Shown here piece after piece: positions 20,674 to 27,190 of a stretch of 27,190 nt of DNA. This stretch comes from Larix sibirica (lineage: Eukaryota > Streptophyta > Pinopsida > Pinales > Pinaceae). The stretch lies in NCBI GenBank assembly GCA_004151065.3, contig NWUY0300051984.1, positions 1-27,190 on the forward strand. Reading direction: 5' to 3'. A program made the position numbers and the translations under genes. The notes beneath the pieces were generated by a model. It had not been told where the DNA came from, did not search any database, and saw only the letters and a list, made by a program, of their open reading frames with translations. The first letter of the stretch is position 1. Each line of letters starts with the position of its first letter.

Positions 20674-20766
20674 CTGATTCAAAAACTCATCTAACCTCCT
20701 TGTCATGCGTATGATACTGCCCTCAAATATATCTGTTCTACTGGTAACCTCTGAAAATGAAGCACC
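20674..20766 (-). CDS. HEN2: HEN2-type RNA helicase, penultimate coding exon
   Basis: On the minus strand this 93-base exon encodes 31 residues: GASFSEVTSRTDIFEGSI, then IRMTRRLDEFLNQ. This matches the DSHCT helices of MTR4/HEN2 (xGASFxEVxxMTDxFEGSIIRxxRRLDEFLNQ); the RRLDEFLNQ wording is HEN2-like, while MTR4 has RRLEE. The acceptor is strong (TTTCTGCAG before the GGT codon) and the donor is CAG|GTGAAA. Both boundaries are phase 0, and the codons join directly to LKAAA in the exon at 17544-17654. Met replaces a less bulky residue before the T-R-R of the helix; otherwise no anomaly. Upstream exons with the ATPase core must lie beyond 27190. Confidence 0.9.
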
Positions 20767-22314
20767 CTGCAGAAAGGATACCCAGCAAGTTGAGACGCAA
20801 AATATATAATACATTCAAGAAATGCGTTGTGCTACTCTGCAATAATATCATTTTTAGCAACAATAATATGCAGCAATTTCAACATTACAAAAACATATGC
20901 TGTCATTAACTGGACACAATTCAAGGGAAAATCAAGGACGGGCTTAGCAGATCTCTATTGAAAGTACATCCCCAGAGGAAAGTATTATTTTTAAATGAAA
21001 GAAATTTCACAGAATAAGAGGCACAGTCCAAGGGTGTTGCGCTGGTCACAATACTGGAAAACTATGTAAGATTACCTTTTGATGTAAATAAAAGGTCTAG
21101 ACTATCACATACACCTACGAGGGTTAGGATGGTCTCAACATCCCAACATTAAATTCTCCTTATTGTCCTTGGAAGAATAGAAAAATAACTAGTCTTCATT
21201 GTTAAAACCAGAAAACAACTTTTGTGAAGCAGTTCTTGAAAACCTGGTGTATTTAAAACAGCCACAAATTCCCTGTTGTAAAATTCATCTATTCGGAACG
21301 AGTTGTTTAACACAGCAGCAACAATGTAATGTAGAGAAACAACATTCTTGCTTCATATGTTACTAGATAGCGATATTCTACAGATCACAAAAACAATCAA
21401 TTAGACTAGAATAGACATACATGTTCAAAACATTGGACTTGGCAGTGCACAAGGTATCTGGAATACATTTAAAAGGAGTAAAATTAAATGGGAAAAGAAT
21501 TATGGGATTGTAAAAGTGTTAGGGTATTTCAACACTAGTGGTTAATTCCAACTTGGTCTAATGTAATGTTACTGTGATCCTCCTTGGTGTGCTTTTGTAC
21601 TTCACTAATTGGACGGTCCTAATCATGTCCTCCACATGAGTACTTGGAGGGTTCAAACATCTCGACATTTATGGCTCTTGATTTGTGGTGTAACACCCAA
21701 TTGGTCCATCTATTTAAAGCGTGTGGAGAGCCATTTGTCAATGGTGAATTGTGAGAGACGTTCTTGTGGCCTGATTGGCTATGGGTGTGGACTGTTTTCC
21801 CTCTTTGAGGGTTTTAACCACATAAACAATAGTTTATTGATCTTTGAATCTTTGATCCATGTGTGGAGTGTTTGTCTTAAGGTGCAAAACAGTAGTATAC
21901 TAATCTTTGATCCATGTGAACGATTCTCTTAAGGTGTTTGACCTATATGTGGATATACCGCTCCTATGAAGATACAGTCATTGTTAATTGAAATCCCAAT
22001 CTTCTGTCATAGCATGCAATAAAGACTTTTTTATTTCTGCATCTTTTGAGAATTTCAAGGCTGACTGAACAGTTGCAATGTATTCAGAGCATCAATTCCA
22101 ACTAAAAATACCCCTTGTTTGTTCAAAACGGCTTATACTTCCCCAAGAGTAGTCATTTATCTCTATGACTCCATAAGGCTATCAAATATTTGTTTTAAAC
22201 TTCTATAATGTTTTTATTTAAATATTTTCCGCTTTGGTTTCAAGTATTTTTAACATTTTCTGTGCTTCAAGTGAACTCAGTGAATCAAACACAGATCTAG
22301 CGATTTCAGGCTTG
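20767..22314 (-). other. Upstream intron of the helicase gene, proximal part
   Basis: This begins the intron that precedes the penultimate exon and reaches the window edge. No further helicase exon was found on the minus strand. The plus-strand frame at 21609-21932 lies in a TTTGATCCATGTG-repeating, LTR-like stretch and is not convincing as a gene. Confidence 0.6.
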
Positions 22315-22830
22315 TCTCGCTTTTTGCTAATAAAATACCAATATATTCGACTTCATTCTTAGTTCTCCAACAATATTTGTTTTTTTTTCTCAATTTGCAT
22401 GTTTGGTTGTGTGGTCTCTGTGTGAAGGATCCCTGGCTCCCTTGTGGTTGCATCATGGGAATGTTCATGCTTTTGGCTCGAGAGGGCATTATACCCTTTT
22501 TATGTCTCGATCCACAAGCTACCCATTGTTCTCAATTATCTAGCCCAAGTCCTCTTGAATCATCTCATTGTGTGCACTTTTTATTCTGATGAGCAACCTT
22601 ATTTTCCGCCCACATGGTCCTTAGTGATCGTTGTCTCGCTTTTTGCTAATAAAATACCAATATATTCGACTTCATTCTTAGTTCTCCAACAATNTTTTAT
22701 GTCTCGATCCACAAGCTACCCATTGTTCGCAATTATCTAGCCCAAGTCCTCTTGAATCATCTCATTGTGTGCACTTTTTATACTGATGAGCAACCTTATT
22801 TTCCACCCACATGGTCCTTAGTGATCGTTT
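22315..22830. repeat. 317-bp tandem duplication with a gap in the second copy
   Basis: Block A (about 22315-22375), spacer X (about 22376-22496) and block B (about 22497-22630) are followed by A' (22632-22693), a single n (22694) and B' (22695-22829). A and A' look identical; B and B' differ by about three substitutions in 135 bases. Spacer X is absent from the second copy, where the n sits. Confidence 0.92.
22694..22694. other. Unresolved base (n), probable assembly gap
   Basis: It replaces the roughly 120-base spacer expected between A' and B' by comparison with the first copy, so the real gap is probably larger than one base. Confidence 0.8.
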
Positions 22831-23609
22831 TTAACTTAAGAAGCAATCCCTTCCTTAGAGAGTCCACCCATACAAGTGGGTGTTACCTTGGTAGCATTGC
22901 TCCTTGAAATCAGCTCTCCACAATAAATCTTGATGTTCTTACATTAATTGTACCTTGGTCAATGAAGCATGTAGTTTGAACCTTTTCAAAGCACCATTCC
23001 CACTTATTTTTGTTATGAAAACTTTGAACCTTTAGAAGTTAGAACCTATCAACCATACCCACTTAGAGTTACATTTAGAACCTTCTTATATGTACCTTTG
23101 ACTTGGAGATAAAGAAACCATGCATTGCCATCTCATTGTGCCATGGAGGATCAACACATAAATTGTCAACTTTCCATGCTACAAGTGCCACATCAATACT
23201 CTTCACATGCCACTTCACCCTACCTCGAGGAACTTTCACAAACTACCACATCTCATTTTGGTTGACCGCCCTCTCCATTGGCTATAAAGGATTTTGATAA
23301 TGCTTTTCAAATAGACATAAATTCATCATTCAAAGTGTTTTGGAGTGCATTTTTTTTCTTTTCAATTAGTTGTCATGCTCTATGCACTATTGTGGTTCAT
23401 TGCTACAAATTTTGATTGTTTTCTACTTGCTATAGTACAGTTTTTATAAAAACTACCTTCTAATCCTCATGTTTTAAACTTTTAAGAGGCATAACTTCTA
23501 ACTTTGGGCACCATTTTGAGCATCATTTAATTGTGAGTTCTTATTTTTCAAGCACTTTCTATTTGAGCAATCAATTTCAATTTTAGAGATCTTACTTCTA
23601 AATTGTAAT
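22831..23609 (+). other. Possible Copia 5' LTR and leader, not proven
   Basis: This lies directly upstream of the Copia gag relic. It has a TATA-like GGCTATAAAGG at about 23279-23289 followed by about 320 bases of leader-like sequence. No second LTR copy was found in the window and no clear primer-binding site was seen, so LTR limits cannot be set. Confidence 0.3.
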
Positions 23610-24180
23610 ATGGCTAGTTCAAGTGAGATCTACTTACAAATACCAATTATTTATATTTGAAACTCAATATGGAGAATTCACTAAGAGGGGACTTTATCAG
23701 GGCACCTTCAAAGTAGAAGTTGTTCCAATGATGCATTGAAGAGAGACAAATTGAACAACAAAAACGACTCGACACGTGGAGTCATTTTTATGTCAATCTC
23801 AAATGAACTAAAGTTTCATCTTCAAGGGATTGAAACTTCCAATGCAACTTGGATGAACATGTAGATTGTGTTTGGTAAACAACAAAATTCAACCCCACTA
23901 GCTCAAAAATTAGTAGACTGCATTAAATCCTAATGATTTCAGCTACATTGAAAATTCTCTTTCAATGTTCAAGGCACTTAGGCCCTTACTTGTAAATTCT
24001 CAAATCAAGAAAAATTATGATCAACTATTTTTTTCCCAGTCAAGGTACTACGTACAAATTGCCCTATTTTGAAACATTGTGTCATTCTCTAGTTCGAGAG
24101 CAAGATAAGATCTTCCCCCTATGATTTATGAGCGTTGCATGTATCTCTAACAAAGCCTCTCTGTTAGAGATACATCTTAC
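23610..24180 (+). pseudogene. Copia element gag relic
   Basis: It begins MASSSEIYLQIPI at 23610, like many plant Copia gag proteins. After decay in the first 40 codons, frame 3 reads RDKLNNKNDSTRGVIFMSIS, then NELKFHLQGI, TWMNM-stop-IVFGKQ, LVDCINPNDFSYIENSLSMF and KKNYDQLFF. This matches the retrotrans_gag block (S-I-S-x-x-L-x-F-H-L ... W-x-x-L-x-x-x-F-G). Stops near 23865, 24075 and 24111 show it is dead. No CCHC knuckle was recognised. It lies in the helicase intron, opposite in orientation to that gene. Confidence 0.7.
24139..24175. repeat. 14-bp perfect inverted repeat (hairpin)
   Basis: Arms ATGTATCTCTAACA (24139-24152) and TGTTAGAGATACAT (24162-24175) are exact reverse complements around a 9-base loop. 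It sits at the end of the gag relic. Confidence 0.9.
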
Positions 24181-24230
24181 CAAAACAAAGCAAACACGAA
24201 ACCAAATCCCTCAACCTTCTCCTATTCCTA

Positions 24231-25560
24231 GTGTTAATAAACAAGGTAAGCCAAAAAGAAAGAACAGTGACACACATTGCAATTTTTATGGGTGAGATGG
24301 TTGATGCGATGGTTATCAAGAGTAGTGTTGTCTCAAGAAAATGGGCATGCTCTTTTGCTTCTACCATTTCTTTCAATGCATCAAATTCTAATTCTTCGAA
24401 TGAGTGGATTCTTGATAAAAGAGCTCCTTACCAAGCAAATATTTATCGGTGATTATAGATTTCTAGGTGTTGTCAGCTCAAAAACAGTTCAACTCATTAA
24501 CGGTCACTTCATTGATGTAATTTGTGTTCCTGATCTCTCATGTGACCTTCTTTTAGTCTATCAAATCTCTCATTTTGGTGAAGGCAAAACTGTGGAGCTT
24601 CTATGTCCCGATCAATAACCAAGAAAAATGCACTTCTCCCTAAGTTGTAAAAGTTTGACAATTTTGGATCATCTTCTCTTCCCTTAGTATTCATTGCTCA
24701 AAGCAATGACATGCACATACTTTGGCATGAGTGGTTTGACCACCTAAACTACAACTCATTGCAACAACTAAGTAAACATAATATGGTCATTGGTCTTCTT
24801 CTTGTTTCTTGCAAGGATGGCATTTGTTCATGTTGTGCTCTTGACAAATATCATTGGGACAATTTTAACAAATGTGCCTCTTATCACACCTCAACTCCCT
24901 CACAACTTGTGCATAGTGCTTTTGTGTGGTCTACTTCCTTCTCTAGGTTTCAATTTTTCCTAACCTTCATTGATGACTTCTCTAGACAAGCTTAGGTTTA
25001 CTTCTTAAAATTTGAGAGCAATGTTTTTGATATGTTTTTGGCCTTCAAGACCCTTGTAGAGAAACAATCTAGACATCAACTTCAAAATCTAGGAATAGAT
25101 AATGGGGTTGAATATGTCAACACAAATATTAACGCTTATTGTATTGCATTGGGTATCCAAATGCAACACATTGTTCCATACACAACATAGCAAAATGGTG
25201 TCACTGAAATAAAGAATTGCAACTTAAAAGAAATGGCTAATTGTATGCTCGATTCTAAGAAACCCAATCCTCCTTGGGTAGGAGCTGGCTGAAGCCATTA
25301 ATTGTGCAAATTACATAGTTAATCACACTCACACTAAGGCTTAAAAAATAGAGCAACCCATTGAGCATGGAGTACCATAAAACTAGATGGAAGTTACTTT
25401 CATGTATTTGGCAATGAAGCATGTGCACACATTCCTAATGAGAAAAGGAAAGCCTTACACAACCTAAAGTGAGAAGTGCATTTTTCTTGGTTATTGATAG
25501 GGACATAAAAGTTTATCGACTTCTTGTATCTAATATAACAAGTCATTGTATCTTATCTAT
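24231..25560 (+). pseudogene. Copia element pol relic: protease, GAG-pre-integrase, integrase core
   Basis: The protease start reads WILDKRAPYQANIY. Copia proteases have W-I-x-D-S-G-A, so Asp (24414-24416) is kept but Ser-Gly is lost. After a frameshift near 24440 the sequence continues SSKTVQLINGHFIDVICVPD. GAG-pre-integrase follows (LWHEWFDHLNYNSLQQLSKH, then CSCCALDKYH). The integrase core has VHSAF where H-S-D is expected (first catalytic Asp now Ala, 24918-24920), FLTFIDDFSR, IDNGVEY (second Asp kept, 25098-25100) and QNGVTEIKN (Glu kept, 25206-25208). Stops lie at 24993 and 25188, among others. The trace fades by about 25560 (CIFLGY); no reverse transcriptase or RNase H was seen. Confidence 0.85.
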
Positions 25561-26345
25561 ATTAAGACACAAAAAGCACTTATTTGACTTGTTTTCTTGA
25601 CTCAATTCTAGTAGACCTATGGGCAATGTTTCAAAACTTGGACTTGGCCAAGGGTCAACTCAAACTGGTTTGAATTTAATGACTCAGTTTACTAAAAAAT
25701 TAAAAATACATAAACATTTAATGAAAAAAAATATTTTAAGGATTCCAAACCATGAGTTGACTTGTTGTAATTTGTCATTTGCTTTATTCAAACGTTTATT
25801 ATAATTTGTTGGTTGTCCATTTTCTATGAGGTTGCCCCAAGAAAACAACAACAATATAAAGGACAACTTACCATAAACTACTAAGCAGATCCGTAAATCC
25901 TAGGAACATTATCATCAATAACAAGAAGCTACATTATGTGGATCATGATCCGTGCATTAACCTGAGTGCATATGGAAAGGGTGCCCTCAAACTATAAAGA
26001 AAAGAAAAGGGGACCTTTATCTATTACCTATATTAAGAAAATGATTATGGAATAATGTTGTGTAGTCCATCTCAAGAGAAGTTATGCATTCATTCATTGG
26101 TGTAATGTTTCTTTATGACTTTAATTTAGTTGCCTGCCTTCCCTACTTTGTTCGAAATGAGCATGATAAGTTACAAGGGATTTGATGCCAAGAGACAAAT
26201 AAGCACACATGTCCATGATCTATACACAATGACTCCACTTAGTCAATATGTACTTGGCCAAGTTGGCCTATTGGCTATTTGGTACCAAACCAACCTTGTC
26301 AAGGTATGACTTGATCGGTTCATTATAGAACTAACCACCTGAACC
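25561..26345. other. AT-rich intron sequence, nothing recognised
   Basis: No RT or LTR continuation of the Copia relic can be followed, and no helicase exon is seen on the minus strand. Confidence 0.35.
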
Positions 26346-26346
26346 A

Positions 26347-26412
26347 AATTGGAGGCCGAGTTGAATAGGCCAGGTATCAATTTGGAGGCCAAGTTGAATA
26401 GTCCAAGTCTAA
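26347..26412. repeat. 33-bp direct repeat (two copies)
   Basis: TTGGAGGCCGAGTTGAATAG and TTGGAGGCCAAGTTGAATAG recur with a 33-base offset. Confidence 0.75.
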
Positions 26413-26585
26413 GTTAACGGAGCTTTAAAGCGTTTCCCATGGGCTTTTACATTTAGGTACTGTGATCTATCTTTGTTGTCGAAAACAACTACTGCCCATG
26501 TCCTAGTACCAAAAACTCGCATAAACGTGAATGCACCCAAGTGCCCATGAAGGGCGTGGAACCCATAAGAAGTCTAAAACATCCT

Positions 26586-26751
26586 AATCTAATGTATTTA
26601 ACCTCTAATTTGTTTCTAAACCAATCAACATTATTATTTTCGTGCAATATAGATACTTACATACATACATACTTACATACAAATTACAATCTAATGTATT
26701 TAACCTCTAATTTGTTTCCAAACCAATCAACACTATTATTTTCTTGCAACA
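26586..26751. repeat. 102-bp-period duplication leading into the satellite
   Basis: AATCTAATGTATTTAACCTC starts at 26586 and again at 26688. Each copy is about 65 bases and both are followed by tetranucleotide repeats: CATA/CTTA after the first, CATG after the second. Confidence 0.9.
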
Positions 26752-27190
26752 TGCATGCATGCATGCATATATGACATGCATGCATACAGAAATGCGTTCA
26801 TGCATGCACGCATGCATACATACATACATACATACATATAGCATACAGACATGCATATAGACATGCATCCATCCACCCATACATACATACACACACATGC
26901 ACACATATACACACACATGCATACATATACATACACATGCATGCTTGCATACATGCATCCATACATACATGGATGTGTGTATGCATGCATGCATGAATGG
27001 ATGCATGTGTGTATGCATGCACATATGCATACACATGCATGTGTGTATGCATGCATGCATGTGTGTATGCATGCATGTGCGTATGCATGCACACATGCAT
27101 ACACATGCATGTGCGTATGCATGTGTGCATGCATACACGTGTGCATGTGCATGTGCGCACATACACGTGCATGTGCGTATGCATGCACAC
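26747..27190. repeat. CATG/CATA/TGTG tetranucleotide satellite, runs off the window
   Basis: A mosaic of 4-base units (CATG, CATA, CACA, CATC) fills the end of the window. Left of about 26965 the plus strand is CA-rich (ACATACACACACATG); to the right it is TG-rich (GGATGTGTGTATGCATG). The three minus-strand frames stay open because the 4-base units contain no stop in this direction. They give Met-His-Ala-Cys-type peptides and are not genes. Confidence 0.93.

Noticed and set aside
21516-21960. LTR starting TGTTAGGG
   Set aside because: No matching second LTR, primer-binding site or target-site duplication was found in the window.
22277-22489. Minus-strand 70-codon frame near the n-flanked duplication
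   Set aside because: Spans block A and the spacer of a tandem duplication and has no recognised domain.
23295-25600. Complete Copia element with two LTRs
   Set aside because: Only gag to integrase traces are visible; RT and RNase H are absent and no repeat pair flanks the relic.
26707-27190. Three overlapping minus-strand frames of 130-151 codons, rich in Met, His, Cys
   Set aside because: They arise from 4-base simple repeats read in all three frames; the same peptide pattern appears in each frame.
1-27190. CRISPR arrays, operons, tRNA or rRNA genes
   Set aside because: No regularly spaced repeats with unique spacers, no ribosomal sequence, and no tRNA-like T-arm or acceptor pairing was noticed; the content is plant nuclear DNA.

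Overview
The window reads as nuclear DNA of a large-genome seed plant. It is AT-rich and gene-poor, packed with decayed retrotransposons, and holds only the last two coding exons of one host gene. Those exons are about 3 kb apart, and the next intron upstream runs beyond the window edge (more than 6.4 kb). Long TE-loaded introns, plant L1-type LINEs and a Copia relic suggest a gymnosperm, but that is inference. Nothing prokaryotic (operon, Shine-Dalgarno, IS, CRISPR) was seen.

Region by region. 1-1010: a broken reading frame with a retropepsin C-terminal tail, then a long Gln/Lys/Glu-rich coiled coil, then a 60-bp tandem repeat that reads as a 20-residue repeat in one frame. About 1740-1964 and 9787-11595: two halves of one old LINE. 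It was split by a younger L1-type LINE (1984-9764) with recognisable target-site duplications at 1965-1983 and 9765-9786. The younger LINE has ORF1 (DUF4283 plus CCHC knuckle) and ORF2 (APE endonuclease, reverse transcriptase, zf-RVT, RNase H), all broken. It also carries a 1.17-kb segment twice, on either side of a single unresolved base (n, 5741). 11.6-17.5 kb: mostly uninformative AT-rich DNA, with a 65-bp perfect tandem duplication, a 214-bp tandem duplication and a third, different non-LTR RT relic (about 14.69-15.36 kb).

17544-20766, minus strand: the two last coding exons of a HEN2-type MTR4-family DExH-box RNA helicase (the end of the DSHCT domain). The downstream side (<17544) is its 3' flank. 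The introns hold several tandem duplications, TG/CA-rich sequence and, in the upstream intron, a gag-pol relic of a Copia element on the opposite strand (23610-25560). A second single n (22694) again sits inside a duplicated segment. 26.6-27.19 kb: a 102-bp duplication leading into a CATG/CATA-rich tetranucleotide satellite that switches strand composition near 26965 and runs off the window.

Only the helicase exons look like intact host coding sequence. I found no convincing new functional system. The most useful leads are the helicase 3' end, the nested LINE with its n-flanked duplication, and the retropepsin/coiled-coil/20-residue-repeat relic.
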